A stretch of 64,000 nucleotides of DNA from Xanthomonas arboricola (GCF_002940665.1 NZ_MIGY01000003.1:1283573-1347572); one strand, 5' to 3'; positions 49,257 to 58,789 are shown, numbered from the stretch's first letter. The notes: generated by a model not told the origin, from the sequence alone. Numbers and translations: made by a program.

Positions 49257-49524
49257 CTTAAGCCACTGCTTCCAGCCAGGCAGATCGAAGCTGCCGCGAG
49301 GGTTCAGCCTGGCAAAGCTCGCCAGGAACGATTGCCACCGTGCGATTGGAGGTTTTTCCGCGATCCAACCTACAGTGCCGGCCGTTGCAGTGGGCATGCC
49401 TGCCGGACATTCCGACCTGCGCATGAACGCGGTGCAGCTTGTCACCTTGCGGCAACGGTGCGCTGTCGCAGAATCGAGTCACCGCTACGACAGACGCAGC
49501 GGATGACCGCGAAGGAGACACTCT

Positions 49525-49866
49525 ATGCAGATTCAGATCCAGACCGACAAGCACGTGCCGCATGACCCCTCCGTCGTGCAGCATGTCGAGAAGACCTGCT
49601 CCGCCCAGCTGGCGCATTTCGCCAACGACATCACCCGCGTCGAGGTGCATTTGCGCGATGAAAATGGCCAACGCGGCGGCGCGGCGGATCGAACCTGCAG
49701 CATCGAGGCGCACGTCGCCGGCCTGCCGCCGATCGCGGCCACCAATAGCGCCGACACCACCGCCTCGGCGGTCACCGGCGCCGCGCGCAAGTTGCGCACC
49801 GCCATCGAACACGCGCGCGGCAAGCAGCACGCCAAGGCCACCACACCGCCGCCGGAAATGCTCTGA
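49525..49866 (+). CDS. HPF/RaiA-type ribosome-associated protein
   Basis: A 113-residue protein of the ribosomal subunit interface/hibernation family. Phrases include FANDITRVEVHLRDENGQRG and CSIEAHVAGLPPI, with the C-terminal AVTGAARKLRTAIEHARGK that matches the second helix of the fold. The ATG at 49525 has AAGGAG well placed upstream. Standard HPF proteins are about 95-105 residues; the tail of about 15 residues is extra. Members slow translation under stress. It stands alone, divergent from the mechanosensitive channel gene. Close paralogues with unknown targets exist, so the family call is firmer than the exact role. Confidence 0.85.
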   Translation: MQIQIQTDKHVPHDPSVVQHVEKTCSAQLAHFANDITRVEVHLRDENGQRGGAADRTCSIEAHVAGLPPIAATNSADTTASAVTGAARKLRTAIEHARGKQHAKATTPPPEML

Positions 49867-49983
49867 TCCGCGCCTCGGCAGGGTGGCGCCAGGCGCCCCC
49901 CGCCAACCGATGCACCGGGTGGCATCGCAGTGCAACGACGTGTCGATGCGCGAGCCGGCGTCCAGACCCTGATCCAGAAATGC

Positions 49984-50020
49984 CATCGGCCCGCTGCAGT
50001 GTCACTGCAGCGGGCCGATG
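49984..50020. terminator. 18-bp perfect inverted repeat downstream of tRNA-Arg
   Basis: The arms CATCGGCCCGCTGCAGTG and CACTGCAGCGGGCCGATG are separated by one T. It lies just after the 3' end of the minus-strand tRNA gene. There is no T-run after it in that direction, so termination is plausible but processing is an alternative. Confidence 0.6.
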
Positions 50021-50030
50021 TGCCTTGATC

Positions 50031-50107
50031 TGGTGCGCCCGGAGGGATTCGAACCCCCGACCAATGGCTTCGGAAGCCACTACTCTATCCGGCTGAGCTA
50101 CGAGCGC
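50031..50107 (-). tRNA. tRNA-Arg (anticodon CCG)
   Basis: A full 77-base cloverleaf on the minus strand with encoded ACCA end. The acceptor stem is GCGCTCG/CGGGCGC. The anticodon arm is GTGGC, loop TTCCGAA, GCCAT, giving anticodon CCG, which reads the CGG arginine codon. The T-loop GGTTCGAATCC is canonical. Confidence 0.97.
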
Positions 50108-50340
50108 CTGGTCGGGCATTATGCCAGAACCGCCGCCGCGCGCGTGACAGCCGCATTGCGGGCCTGCCGAACGGCTGTTGGGCACCACCGGGCTGCCGAG
50201 CGGGGCTCAACCCGGATCCAGCGTCCGTACAGGCCAGCATGGCACGACGTCGTAGAGCCGCCTGACAGGCTGGGCGATGCCTGGCTCGATCATTGACCAG
50301 CGCATGACCGCAGCCGCGCCGCGCTGCTACCCTTTGCAAC

Positions 50341-51246
50341 ATGAGCAAGCATGGCATTGAACAGCTGCCGACAGCGCCCGCGCTGACCCGGCCGCAGCGG
50401 CTGGGGCAGTACTGGAAATTGGTCCGAGGCGATCGTCCGATCGGCAGCCTGTTACTGCTGTGGCCTACCTGGTGGGCATTGTGGCTGGCCGCCGGTGGCC
50501 TGCCGCCGCTGTGGACGCTGTTCGTGTTCACCGCCGGGGTCTGGCTGACCCGCTCGGCCGGCTGCGTGATCAACGACTATGCCGACCGCTGGCTGGACCC
50601 GCACGTGGAGCGTACCAAGTCGCGCCCGTTGGCCACCGGCGCGGTGTCCGGGCGCGAGGCGCTGTGGGTGTTTGTGATGCTGATGCTGGTGGCATTCGCG
50701 CTGGTGCTCACGCTCAACTGGCTGACCGTGGCCCTGAGCGTGCCGGGCGTGTTCCTGGCCGCCAGCTATCCCTATCTCAAGCGCCACACCCACCTGCCCC
50801 AGGTCTATCTGGGCATGGCCTTTGGCTGGGGCATCCCCATGGCCTTCGCCGCGGTGCAGGGCAGCGTGCCATTGCTGGGCTGGCTGCTGTATGCGGCCAA
50901 TATCCTCTGGGCGACGGCCTACGACACCTGGTATGCGATGGTCGACCGCGAGGACGACATCCGCATGGGCAGCAAGTCCACTGCCATCCTGTTCGGCAGG
51001 TTCGACCTGATCGCGCAGGGCCTGCTGTATGCAGCGATGGTTGCGGTGCTGGCACTGGTCGGCCTGCGCGCCGGTCTCGGCACCGCGTACTGGGCGGGAC
51101 TGGGCATTGCCGTGCTGCTGGTGGCCTACGAGTTCCGCCTCGCCCGCCATCGCGAACGCGGCCCCTGCTTCCGCGCCTTCCTGCACAACAACTGGGTCGG
51201 CCTGGCGATCTTCGTCGGCATTGCCGCGGCCCTGGCGGTGCGCTAA
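50341..51246 (+). CDS. ubiA: 4-hydroxybenzoate polyprenyltransferase
   Basis: A 301-residue membrane prenyltransferase that attaches the polyprenyl chain to 4-hydroxybenzoate, an early ubiquinone step. The first prenyl-diphosphate binding motif is NDYADRWLD (residues 78-86), followed by [17 protein letters not shown]. The second is [20 protein letters not shown] near residues 199-218. About eight hydrophobic helices are present. The ATG at 50341 is chosen as the first codon of the family's N-terminus. The repeat at 51277 follows. Confidence 0.95.
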   Translation: MSKHGIEQLPTAPALTRPQRLGQYWKLVRGDRPIGSLLLLWPTWWALWLAAGGLPPLWTLFVFTAGVWLTRSAGCVINDYADRWLDPHVERTKSRPLATGAVSGREALWVFVMLMLVAFALVLTLNWLTVALSVPGVFLAASYPYLKRHTHLPQVYLGMAFGWGIPMAFAAVQGSVPLLGWLLYAANILWATAYDTWYAMVDREDDIRMGSKSTAILFGRFDLIAQGLLYAAMVAVLALVGLRAGLGTAYWAGLGIAVLLVAYEFRLARHRERGPCFRAFLHNNWVGLAIFVGIAAALAVR

Positions 51247-51276
51247 CGCGCAGGCAGGTAAATCGCCCCGGTTTAA

Positions 51277-51314
51277 GTCCCTCTCCCGGCGGGAGAGGGG
51301 TTGGGGTGAGGGTA
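51277..51314. repeat. palindromic dispersed repeat (CCCTCACCCCAACC type), copy 3
   Basis: The inverted repeat CCCTCTCCC/GGGAGAGGG and the tail TTGGGGTGAGGGTAC are the same as at 5197-5234. It lies between the convergent ubiA and comF genes. Confidence 0.85.
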
Positions 51315-51361
51315 CGGGCGAAGCCCCATGGCGCAGCTCACACTCCGTAGCCCACCCAACC

Positions 51362-52087
51362 TCACGGCACCCGCGCGCACACCCACGCATCCACCCGGTG
51401 CACCCCCGCGCGCCGCAATGCCTGCGCGGCCGCATGCAGCGTGGCGCCAGTCGTCATCACGTCGTCCACCAACGCCACATGCGCCGGCAATGCGCCCCGC
51501 GCGATGAAGGCATCGCGCAGATTGCGCTGGCGCTCGGCCGCATCCAGCTCCGATTGCGGCGCAGTCGCACGCACGCGGCGCAACAACGGCAGGCAGGGCA
51601 AGCGCAGCGCATGGCCCAGCGGTTTGGCCAGCTCAAGCGCCTGGTCGTAGCCGCGCTGGCGCAAGCGCTGCCGGTGCAGACTCACCGGCACCAGCGCCTG
51701 CGGACGCGGCAGGCCTGCACAACGTCTGGTCATCAACTCGCTGAGCAAACGCCCGGCAGCCAGATCCTGATGAAACTTGAAACGCCGCAGCAAGCCATCC
51801 ACCGGCCAGCGATAGGTGAAACACGCATGCACGCACTGCAGCGGTGGCGGATGCTGCAGGCATTGCCCGCACAGCAGCGCGTCATCGAAGGAATCCAACT
51901 GCATTGCGCAACACCGGCAGGCGTGCCGGTGATCCGGCAACGCGGCGCGACACGACGGGCACAGATCGCAATCGGCGCTGCCTGCTTCCGCGCACACCAG
52001 GCACCTGCTCGACAGCAGCAGCCGCAACACCCGGTGCGGCCACCTGTAAACCGAACGCACCTCATCGAAGTTGACAGCTTCTCCCAT
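51362..52087 (-). CDS. comF: ComF family phosphoribosyltransferase-like protein
   Basis: A 241-residue protein of the ComF family, tied to DNA uptake (natural competence) in other bacteria. An N-terminal zinc-binding region has cysteine pairs ([20 protein letters not shown] and RCCAMQL with CGQC). The phosphoribosyltransferase fold has [18 protein letters not shown] and the PRPP motif [14 protein letters not shown] near the C-terminus. The ATG at 52087 is preferred to a GTG two codons earlier. It is divergent from bioB with only 49 bases between starts, so the bioB promoter must overlap its 5' end. Confidence 0.9.
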   Translation of the reverse strand: MGEAVNFDEVRSVYRWPHRVLRLLLSSRCLVCAEAGSADCDLCPSCRAALPDHRHACRCCAMQLDSFDDALLCGQCLQHPPPLQCVHACFTYRWPVDGLLRRFKFHQDLAAGRLLSELMTRRCAGLPRPQALVPVSLHRQRLRQRGYDQALELAKPLGHALRLPCLPLLRRVRATAPQSELDAAERQRNLRDAFIARGALPAHVALVDDVMTTGATLHAAAQALRRAGVHRVDAWVCARVP

Positions 52088-52099
52088 GCTCACCAGACT
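52071..52099 (+). promoter_or_regulatory. putative bioB promoter
   Basis: A perfect -35 TTGACA at 52071-52076 is followed after 17 bases by CAGACT (52094-52099) as a weak -10. The -35 lies within the 5' coding part of comF. The leader to bioB would be about 30 bases. No biotin-repressor palindrome was recognised. Confidence 0.45.
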
Positions 52100-52136
52100 G
52101 CCTGGCTTCCAAGCCGCTGACTGTCAGGAAACCCCG

Positions 52137-53171
52137 ATGTCTGTTGTCGTACGCCATGACTGGGATCGCAAAGAGCTGCAGGCGCTGTTCGATCTGCCGT
52201 TTCCGGAGCTGCTGCACCGCGCCGCCAGCGTGCACCGCGCCCATTTCGATCCGGCGCAGGTGCAAGTCTCCACGCTGCTGTCGGTCAAGACCGGTGGCTG
52301 CCCGGAAGACTGCGCGTACTGCCCGCAGGCGCAGCGCTACGACACCGGGGTGACGGCGCAGAAGCTGATGGAGACCGAAGAAGTCGTCGCCAAGGCACGC
52401 CAGGCCAAGGCCGCCGGCGCCTCGCGCTTCTGCATGGGCGCGGCCTGGCGCTCGCCCAAGGAGCGCGACATTCCCAAGGTTGCCGCGATGATCCGCGAGG
52501 TCAAGGCGATGGGCCTGGAAACCTGCGCCACGCTCGGCATGCTCGACGCCGGCCAGGCGCGCGCGCTCAAGGACGCCGGGCTGGACTACTACAACCACAA
52601 TCTGGACACCGCGCCGGATTACTACGATTCGATCATCCACACCCGCCAGTATCAGGACCGCCTGAACACGCTGGAGCACGTGCGCGATGTCGGGCTGAAG
52701 ACCTGCTGCGGCGGCATCGTCGGCATGGGCGAAACGCGCGAGCACCGCATCGGCCTGCTGCTGGCGCTGGCTACGCTGCCGGCGCATCCGGATTCGGTCC
52801 CGATCAACCAGCTGGTCCAGGTTGCCGGCACCCCGCTGCACGGCACCCAGCAACTGGATCCGTTCGAGTTCGTGCGCATGATCGCGGTCGCCCGCATCAC
52901 GATGCCGCATTCGATGGTGCGCCTGTCCGCCGGCCGCGAAGCGATGAGCGACGAACTGCAGGCGCTGTGCTTCCTGGCCGGTGCCAACTCGATCTTCTAC
53001 GGCGAAAAACTGCTCACCACCGGCAACCCGGACACCGAACGCGATCAGGCCCTGTTCCAGCGCCTGGGCCTGCGCCCGATGCAGATCACCGTCGACGCTG
53101 CCGACCACGACCACCCCGGCACCGTGCATGCGGAGATCACCCGCAACACGGCCTGCGAGCACGCTGCCTAA
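52137..53171 (+). CDS. bioB: biotin synthase
   Basis: This radical SAM enzyme inserts sulfur into dethiobiotin to make biotin. It has 344 residues. The radical SAM cluster is C55, C59 and C62 in [13 protein letters not shown]. The second cluster region includes [11 protein letters not shown] and [12 protein letters not shown], and RLSAGREAM carries the arginine ligand. The ATG at 52137 has AGGAA upstream; an extension to 52071 would overlap the promoter. It leads the biotin genes bioF, bioH and bioC on the same strand. Confidence 0.97.
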   Translation: MSVVVRHDWDRKELQALFDLPFPELLHRAASVHRAHFDPAQVQVSTLLSVKTGGCPEDCAYCPQAQRYDTGVTAQKLMETEEVVAKARQAKAAGASRFCMGAAWRSPKERDIPKVAAMIREVKAMGLETCATLGMLDAGQARALKDAGLDYYNHNLDTAPDYYDSIIHTRQYQDRLNTLEHVRDVGLKTCCGGIVGMGETREHRIGLLLALATLPAHPDSVPINQLVQVAGTPLHGTQQLDPFEFVRMIAVARITMPHSMVRLSAGREAMSDELQALCFLAGANSIFYGEKLLTTGNPDTERDQALFQRLGLRPMQITVDAADHDHPGTVHAEITRNTACEHAA

Positions 53172-53186
53172 CCGCGAATCGAGCGC

Positions 53187-53209
53187 CCGGCACCGATCGT
53201 CGGTGCCGG
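53187..53209. terminator. strong hairpin after bioB
   Basis: A perfect 10-bp stem CCGGCACCGA/TCGGTGCCGG has a three-base loop and sits 16 bases after the bioB stop. No T-tract follows, so it may attenuate or protect RNA rather than terminate. Confidence 0.5.
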
Positions 53210-53268
53210 CTGGGCGCGCCAAGCGCGGCAGGCTACGCTAACGGCCCTTTCTGTCGTTGAACGCTCCC

Positions 53269-54474
53269 ATGGCTCGCCCCGATCTTCACGAACGGATTTC
53301 GTCGCTGCGCACATTGCGTGTGGCCCAGGAACGGGTGCGGGTGCGGCGGCTGGTGGGGCGTCGCGATGGCGTGCGGCTGGAAGTCGACGGCCGCTGGCTG
53401 ACCGGTTTCTGCTCCAACGATTATCTGGGCCTGTCGCAACAGTTCGAAGTGGTCGCCGCGTTGCAGGATGCCGCCGCGCGCGATGGTGCCGGCGCCACCG
53501 CCTCGCATCTGATCTGCGGCCACCACACCGCGCACGAGACGCTGGAGCGCGAGATCGCCGACTGGCTCGGCTATCCGTCGGCGCTGCTGTTCGGCAGCGG
53601 CTTCATCGCCAACCTGGCGGTGCAGCAGGCCTTGCTCAGCGAGGACGACGATGTCTGCGTGCAGGACCGGCTCAACCACGCCAGCCTGCTCGATGCCACG
53701 CGCCTGGCCGGCTGCCGGCTGCGCCGTTATCCGCATCTGGACGTGGAAGGCGCGATGCGCCAGCTCAAGGGTTCGCCAGAGGGTGCGGCGATGCTGGCCA
53801 GCGACGGCGTCTTCAGCATGGATGGCGATGTCGCGCCGCTGCGTGCGCTGAGCCTGGTGGCGCGCATGCAGCAGGCACTGTTCTATGTCGACGACGCCCA
53901 TGGCGTGGGCACGCTTGGCCCGCAGGGGCGCGGCTGCGTTGCCGATGCCGGACTGGGCGTGGCCGAAGTGCCGCTGCAGCTGGTGACCCTGGGCAAGGCG
54001 CTCGGCGGCTATGGCGCGGTGGTGGTCGGCGATGCAGCGCTGGTGCGTCATCTGGCCGAAACCGCGCGCCCCTACATCTACACCACCGCGTTGCCACCGG
54101 CGCAGGTCGCTGCGACGTTGGCAGCCGTGCGGCTGGCGCGTCGCGACGATTGGCGGCGCGCCAAGCTGGTCGAGTCGATCGGCAGTTTCCGCGATGGCGC
54201 ACGCCGGCATGGCTTCGAGCTGATGGCCTCGGATACGCCGATCCAGCCCCTGCTATGCGGCGAAGAAGCCACGGTGATGGCGATGTCCGCCGCGCTGGAA
54301 CAGGCCGGCTTCCTGGTCGGCGCGATCCGCCCACCCACCGTGCCCGAAGGCAAGGCGCGTCTGCGTGTGACCCTGTCCGCGCTGCATACGCCGCAGCAGG
54401 TGCAGGCCTTGATCGAGGCCATCGTGCAGGCGCGCGATGAGATCAGCCGGCAACCGCTGCGTGCGTCTGCCTGA
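53269..54474 (+). CDS. bioF: 8-amino-7-oxononanoate synthase
   Basis: This PLP enzyme condenses pimeloyl-ACP with alanine in biotin synthesis. It has 401 residues. The PLP lysine is K243 in [11 protein letters not shown]; upstream are SNDYLGLS, the [16 protein letters not shown] segment and [18 protein letters not shown] with the cofactor Asp. The ATG at 53269 starts at the family N-terminus ([10 protein letters not shown]); the TTG at 53257 is less likely. It lies 97 bases after bioB, with a hairpin between them, and is followed by bioH. Confidence 0.96.
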   Translation: MARPDLHERISSLRTLRVAQERVRVRRLVGRRDGVRLEVDGRWLTGFCSNDYLGLSQQFEVVAALQDAAARDGAGATASHLICGHHTAHETLEREIADWLGYPSALLFGSGFIANLAVQQALLSEDDDVCVQDRLNHASLLDATRLAGCRLRRYPHLDVEGAMRQLKGSPEGAAMLASDGVFSMDGDVAPLRALSLVARMQQALFYVDDAHGVGTLGPQGRGCVADAGLGVAEVPLQLVTLGKALGGYGAVVVGDAALVRHLAETARPYIYTTALPPAQVAATLAAVRLARRDDWRRAKLVESIGSFRDGARRHGFELMASDTPIQPLLCGEEATVMAMSAALEQAGFLVGAIRPPTVPEGKARLRVTLSALHTPQQVQALIEAIVQARDEISRQPLRASA

Positions 54475-54711
54475 GGGCGACGATTAAGACGGTTGTGCAA
54501 TAGCCGCGCGACGGCGGCCTGTGCTCGACGTGGCAGTGTCCGCGTCGTTGATGTGAGCAGATCGCTACTGTCGGTGCGGTCCTGCGTGTCCGCAACCGGC
54601 TTGCGCGTGCCGCGCAGATCGGCCCCACGCGCAGCGCAGGCTGGCGCAAGACACCTTGCGCCGCACACGCCGACCCATGCGCCGGTCAGCGCCATCAGCG
54701 ACAATCCCCGC
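54475..54711. other. spacer between bioF and bioH
   Basis: I see no gene and no named repeat in these 237 bases. In-frame read-through upstream of bioH exists but lacks family similarity. Confidence 0.4.
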
Positions 54712-55473
54712 ATGCATATCGATGTCATCGGCCACGGGCCTGCGCTGGTTCTTCTGCACGGTTGGGCGTTGCACGGCGGCGTGTTCGCGCCGTTGGTGGA
54801 ACGCCTGGCCGCGCAGCATCAACTGCATCTGGTGGATCTGCCCGGGCACGGTTTCAGCCGCGACGACAGCACGCCGCTGGCGCTGCCGGACGTGGTTGCC
54901 GGCATCGCCGCCGCCACGCCGCCGGCGGTGTGGGTCGGCTGGTCGTTGGGCGGGCTGTTCGCGCTGCATGCCGCGGCCACCCAGCCCAAGGTACGCGGAC
55001 TGGCGATGATCGCGGCCACGCCGCGTTTCGTGCGTGGCAACGGTTGGCCCGACGCCGTCGAGCGCGAGGTGTTCGTGCAATTCGGCCAGGACCTGGCGCG
55101 CGATTATCGCGGCACGCTGGAACGCTTTCTGGCGCTGGACACGCTGGGCTCGGCGCATGCCCGCGCCGAGTTGCGCAGCCTGCGCGAGACGCTGGTGGCG
55201 CGCGGCGAACCGGCGGCCGCAGCGTTGCAGCAAGGTCTTGGCCTGCTGGAACGCAGCGACCTGCGCCGCGCGCTGCCGCAGCTCGCACGCCCCAGCCTGT
55301 GGATTGCCGGCCAGCGCGACCGGCTGGTGCCGGCGGCCGGCATGCAGGCGGCCGCGGCGCTGGCGCCGCACGCGCAGGCATTGACCATTGCCGGTGGCGG
55401 GCACGCACCGTTTCTTGGCCACGCCGATCAGGTCGCCGAGGCGCTGCAACGCTTCGTTGCGTCCGTGCCGTGA
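54712..55473 (+). CDS. bioH: pimeloyl-ACP methyl ester carboxylesterase
   Basis: An alpha/beta hydrolase of 253 residues that removes the methyl group from pimeloyl-ACP methyl ester, ending the BioC-BioH pathway. The oxyanion HG is in VLLHGWALHGGVF. The nucleophile is S78 in GWSLGG, with D203 (GQRDRLVP) and H231 (GGGHAPFLGH). The ATG at 54712 fits the family start. BioC is encoded two genes downstream. Confidence 0.94.
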   Translation: MHIDVIGHGPALVLLHGWALHGGVFAPLVERLAAQHQLHLVDLPGHGFSRDDSTPLALPDVVAGIAAATPPAVWVGWSLGGLFALHAAATQPKVRGLAMIAATPRFVRGNGWPDAVEREVFVQFGQDLARDYRGTLERFLALDTLGSAHARAELRSLRETLVARGEPAAAALQQGLGLLERSDLRRALPQLARPSLWIAGQRDRLVPAAGMQAAAALAPHAQALTIAGGGHAPFLGHADQVAEALQRFVASVP

Positions 55474-55516
55474 GCGAATCGTCGATCATGCGGCATCGCT
55501 GATCGAGGACACACGC

Positions 55517-56299
55517 ATGGACCTGGGAATCGCCGGGCGCTGGGCACTGGTATGCGCCGCCAGCAAGGGCCTGGGTCTGGGCTGCGCACGCGCGCTGGCC
55601 AGCGAAGGCGTCAACGTGGTGATCGTCGCGCGCGGCCGCGATGCCCTGGAGCAGTCCGCCGAGGCGTTGCGCGCGCTGCCGGGTGCCGGCGACGTGCGCA
55701 GCGTGGTGGCCGATATCGCCACCCCGCAGGGACGCAGCGATGCCCTCGCCGCCTGCCCGCAGGTGGATATCCTCATCAACAACGCCGGTGGCCCGCCGCC
55801 CGGCGATTTTCGTCAGTGGGACCGCGACGACTGGCTGCGCGCACTGGATGCCAACATGCTGGCACCGATCGAGTTGATCCGCGCCAGCGTCGATGCGATG
55901 CGCGCACGGCGCTTCGGCCGCATCGTCAACATCACCTCCAGTGCGGTGAAGGCGCCGATCGACATCCTGGGCCTGTCCAATGGCGCGCGCGCCGGCCTCA
56001 CCGGCTTCGTCGCCGGGCTGGCACGCAGCACGGTCGCCGACAACGTCACCATCAACAATCTATTGCCCGGCCAGTTCGCCACCGACCGCCTGCGCGGCAA
56101 CTTCGCGGCGATCGCACAACAGCAAGGCAGCAGTGCCGACGACGTCGCCGAGCGCAAGCGTGCGGGCATTCCGGCCGCACGCTTCGGCGAGCCGGACGAA
56201 TTCGGCGCGGCCTGCGCCTTCCTGTGCAGCGCACAGGCCGGCTACATCACCGGGCAGAACCTGCTGATCGACGGTGGCAGCTATCCCGGCACGTTCTAG
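55517..56299 (+). CDS. atypical SDR-fold protein in the biotin cluster
   Basis: A 260-residue SDR-fold protein similar to 3-oxoacyl-ACP reductases. It has a dinucleotide loop AASKGLGLG (residues 14-22), INNAGGPPPGDF (88-98) and NITSS (138-142). The catalytic YxxxK is missing: aligning on the conserved AGL, the Tyr is Ser154 and the Lys is Arg158 (LGLSNGARAGL). Atypical SDRs of this type are common and poorly understood. It is 43 bases after bioH and before bioC. Whether it acts in biotin or fatty acid metabolism is not known. Confidence 0.85.
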   Translation: MDLGIAGRWALVCAASKGLGLGCARALASEGVNVVIVARGRDALEQSAEALRALPGAGDVRSVVADIATPQGRSDALAACPQVDILINNAGGPPPGDFRQWDRDDWLRALDANMLAPIELIRASVDAMRARRFGRIVNITSSAVKAPIDILGLSNGARAGLTGFVAGLARSTVADNVTINNLLPGQFATDRLRGNFAAIAQQQGSSADDVAERKRAGIPAARFGEPDEFGAACAFLCSAQAGYITGQNLLIDGGSYPGTF

Positions 56300-56569
56300 A
56301 GCGCATCCACTACGCCGATGGTTGTGGACAATGCGGTGGCCAACGCGCTCTAGGCGGACGTTGCGGGCCGATGTTGTGGCAACTGCGGCGGACGTTCCGG
56401 TTGCTTCAGCCACGACGCCCTCGTCGAGGCGCCTTGCCGGTCCATTGCGTTCGCCATGCAGTCGCTGGCGAACCGACCGCTTGCAATGCTCCGGGCCGAT
56501 TGCTGGTCCGTACCCCACCACCCATAGCGATTCCCTCCGCCCCGGCCACAGGCGACAATAGCGCCGCTC

Positions 56570-57454
56570 ATGACTAGTACTTTCGACCCCCGCCACGTCC
56601 GGCGCGCCTTCGCGCGTGCCGCCAGCAGCTATGCCGCCGCCGCCGCGCTGCAGCGCGAAGCGCAAGCGCGCCTGCTCGAATCGCTCGACTACCTGGGCGA
56701 CCAGGTGCCCAAGGTGGTGCTGGATGTCGGCGCCGGCCCCGGCCACGCCAGCGGCGCGATCAAGAAGCGCTGGCCCAAGGCGCAGGTGATCGCGCTGGAT
56801 CAGGCCATGCCGATGCTGCGCCAGGCGCGCAAGGCGGCGAGCTGGTGGAAACCGTTCGCGCAGGTCTGCGCCGATGCACGCGCCTTGCCGGTGGCCGACG
56901 GCAGCGTGGATGTGATCTTCAGCAACCTGTGCCTGCAGTGGGTGGAAGACCTGCCGGCGGTGTTCGCCGGCTTCCGCCGCGCGCTGCGGCCGGGCGGCTT
57001 GTTGCTGTGCTCCACCTTCGGCCCGGAGACGCTGATCGAATTGCGCGAGGCCTTCGCCCAGGCCGACCCGGCCCCGCACGTCAGCCGCTTCCCGCCGATC
57101 GCCCAGTTCGGCGATGCCTTGCTGATGTCCGGCTTCCGCGACCCGGTGCTGGACCGTGACCTGTTCACGCTGACCTACAGCGACCTGCCCGCACTGATGC
57201 GCGAGCTGCGCGCGATGGGCGCCACCAACGCGCTCAGCAATCGCCGCGCCACCCTGACCGGACGCGGCCGCTTTGCCGCCGCCAGCGCCGCCTACGAGCC
57301 CTTGCGGCGGCCCGACGGCACGTTGCCCAGCTCCTGGGAAGTGATCTATGCCCATGCCTGGGCACCGGCGCCGGGCGCGCCCATCCGCGAACAGGGACAC
57401 GACGTCGCCAGCGTGCCGGTGGCCTCGATCCCGATCCGCCGCCGCATCGACTAG
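56570..57454 (+). CDS. bioC: malonyl-ACP O-methyltransferase
   Basis: This SAM-dependent methyltransferase caps malonyl-ACP so that fatty acid synthesis can build the pimeloyl chain. It has 294 residues. The SAM motif is VVLDVGAGPGHASG (residues 49-62), with ALDQAMPMLRQA as the acidic post-strand 2 motif and VDVIFSNLCLQWVEDL as the usual BioC signature. FDPRHVRRAFARAASSY at the N-terminus is typical. A hairpin follows the stop codon. A gap of 270 bases separates it from the SDR gene; nothing recognised lies in that gap. Confidence 0.94.
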   Translation: MTSTFDPRHVRRAFARAASSYAAAAALQREAQARLLESLDYLGDQVPKVVLDVGAGPGHASGAIKKRWPKAQVIALDQAMPMLRQARKAASWWKPFAQVCADARALPVADGSVDVIFSNLCLQWVEDLPAVFAGFRRALRPGGLLLCSTFGPETLIELREAFAQADPAPHVSRFPPIAQFGDALLMSGFRDPVLDRDLFTLTYSDLPALMRELRAMGATNALSNRRATLTGRGRFAAASAAYEPLRRPDGTLPSSWEVIYAHAWAPAPGAPIREQGHDVASVPVASIPIRRRID

Positions 57455-57466
57455 CGGCGGTGCAGA

Positions 57467-57509
57467 TCGCCGGCAGCAACGCAGCCGCTGCCGGCGAGAC
57501 ACACAGTTT
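57467..57509 (+). terminator. terminator-like hairpin after bioC
   Basis: A perfect 11-bp stem TCGCCGGCAGC/GCTGCCGGCGA has a nine-base loop, followed after a short AC-rich stretch by TTTT. It starts 13 bases after the bioC stop. Confidence 0.5.
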
Positions 57510-57622
57510 TGCGACGACGCCAATGCGGACCTGTCAGGCTCGGTCCCGACACCCGGTAGAATTCAGCAGTCAACGGCCGCATGTTCCTGTTACGGCTTGC
57601 CTTTCTCGACGCCTCAACCGGA

Positions 57623-57730
57623 GTGGCTAGCAAAACGTCGCAAGCAGTCGTCAGCCGGCTGCAGACGGCGCACAGGAACCGCTGTGTCCGCGTGGTACAT
57701 GCAGGTTCCGAGCACCGGCAGCGCCCCCCC
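57623..57730. repeat. 105-bp dispersed repeat, copy 2
   Basis: It matches 23695-23802 in an ordered series of blocks ending in TTCCGAGCACCGGC. It lies within the 347-base gap between bioC and the LpxO-like gene. Confidence 0.75.
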
Positions 57731-57801
57731 GGCCGCTGCACCGTCGTTTTGATAGCCGCTCTTGCACTTGCGGCCCCCGCTCCCCCCAATCGGCCTTCCC
57801 A

Positions 57802-58707
57802 ATGTTGAAGTGGCTCATCATCGCGCTGTTCATCGCATCGGCGCTGTACATCCATTACCGCGGTCGCGTGCGGCACCGGCTCAGCCGGCAGCTGCTGGAC
57901 CATTCCACCTTCATGGCGCCGATCAACACGCTGATGTATCTGTGTTCGCGGGTGCCGACCACACCGTTCATCGATCCCGGCAAGGAATTTCCGGAACTGG
58001 CGCCGTTGCGCGCCAACTGGTCGCTGATCCGCGATGAAGCGGTGGCCTTGCAGCAGATGCAGAAGATCCGCGCCGCCGACGGCTACACCGACATCGGCTT
58101 CAACTCGTTCTTCCGCCGTGGCTGGAAGCGGTTCTATCTGAAGTGGTACGGCACCGCGCACCCGTCGGCGTCCGAGCTGTGCCCGCAGACCACCGCGTTG
58201 CTGAAGTCCATCCCCACGGTCAAGGCCGCGATGTTCGCCGAGTTGCCGCCGGGCAGCGAACTGCGCCCGCACCGCGACCCGTTCGCCGGGTCCATGCGCC
58301 TGCACCTGGGGCTGGCCACGCCCAACGACGACCGCTGCTTCATCGACGTCGACGGGCAGCGCCACAGCTGGCGCGACGGCCAATGGACGATGTTCGACGA
58401 GACCTACATCCACTACGCGCGCAACGACACCGACCAGGACCGCATCATCCTGTTCTGCGACATCGAGCGCCCGATGCGCTGGCGCTGGGCCGCGGCGGTG
58501 AACCGCTTCGTCGGCCGCAGCCTGCTCTCGGCCGGTGCCTCGCCCAACCAGGAGGGCGACAAGACCGGCGGGATCAACCGCGTGTTCCGCTACTTCTATG
58601 CCGCACGCCTGAAGGCCAAGGCGCTGAAGGAACGCAACAACCCGCTGTACCAGACGCTCAAGTGGGGCATCTTCATCCTGGTGGTGGTCGGGATCGTGCT
58701 GCTGTAA
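57802..58707 (+). CDS. lpxO: LpxO-like lipid A dioxygenase (aspartyl/asparaginyl hydroxylase family)
   Basis: A 301-residue membrane-bound Fe(II)/2-oxoglutarate hydroxylase. It has an N-terminal transmembrane helix (about 3-18) and a C-terminal one (about 284-300), with the catalytic domain between them. Iron ligands H157 and D159 are in RPHRDPFAGSMRLHLGL, and H204 in FDETYIHYARND is the likely third. LpxO hydroxylates the secondary acyl chain of lipid A in Salmonella; the family call is good but the acceptor is inferred. It is single; the REP pair at 58723 follows. Confidence 0.87.
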   Translation: MLKWLIIALFIASALYIHYRGRVRHRLSRQLLDHSTFMAPINTLMYLCSRVPTTPFIDPGKEFPELAPLRANWSLIRDEAVALQQMQKIRAADGYTDIGFNSFFRRGWKRFYLKWYGTAHPSASELCPQTTALLKSIPTVKAAMFAELPPGSELRPHRDPFAGSMRLHLGLATPNDDRCFIDVDGQRHSWRDGQWTMFDETYIHYARNDTDQDRIILFCDIERPMRWRWAAAVNRFVGRSLLSAGASPNQEGDKTGGINRVFRYFYAARLKAKALKERNNPLYQTLKWGIFILVVVGIVLL

Positions 58708-58722
58708 CGCCCGCCCACTCAC

Positions 58723-58789
58723 GTAGGAGCGCACCCGGGCGCGACCGGCATCGCCGGTAATGCCGCATCGCGCGCAAGCGCGCTCCTAC
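58723..58789. repeat. REP pair (BIME-like) with GTAG heads
   Basis: GTAGGAGCGCACCCGGGCGC and, in inverted orientation, GCGCGCAAGCGCGCTCCTAC flank a 27-base centre with a small palindrome (CCGGCATCGCCGG). The heads match the REP elements at 25015 and 43602. It lies between convergent genes. Confidence 0.85.
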
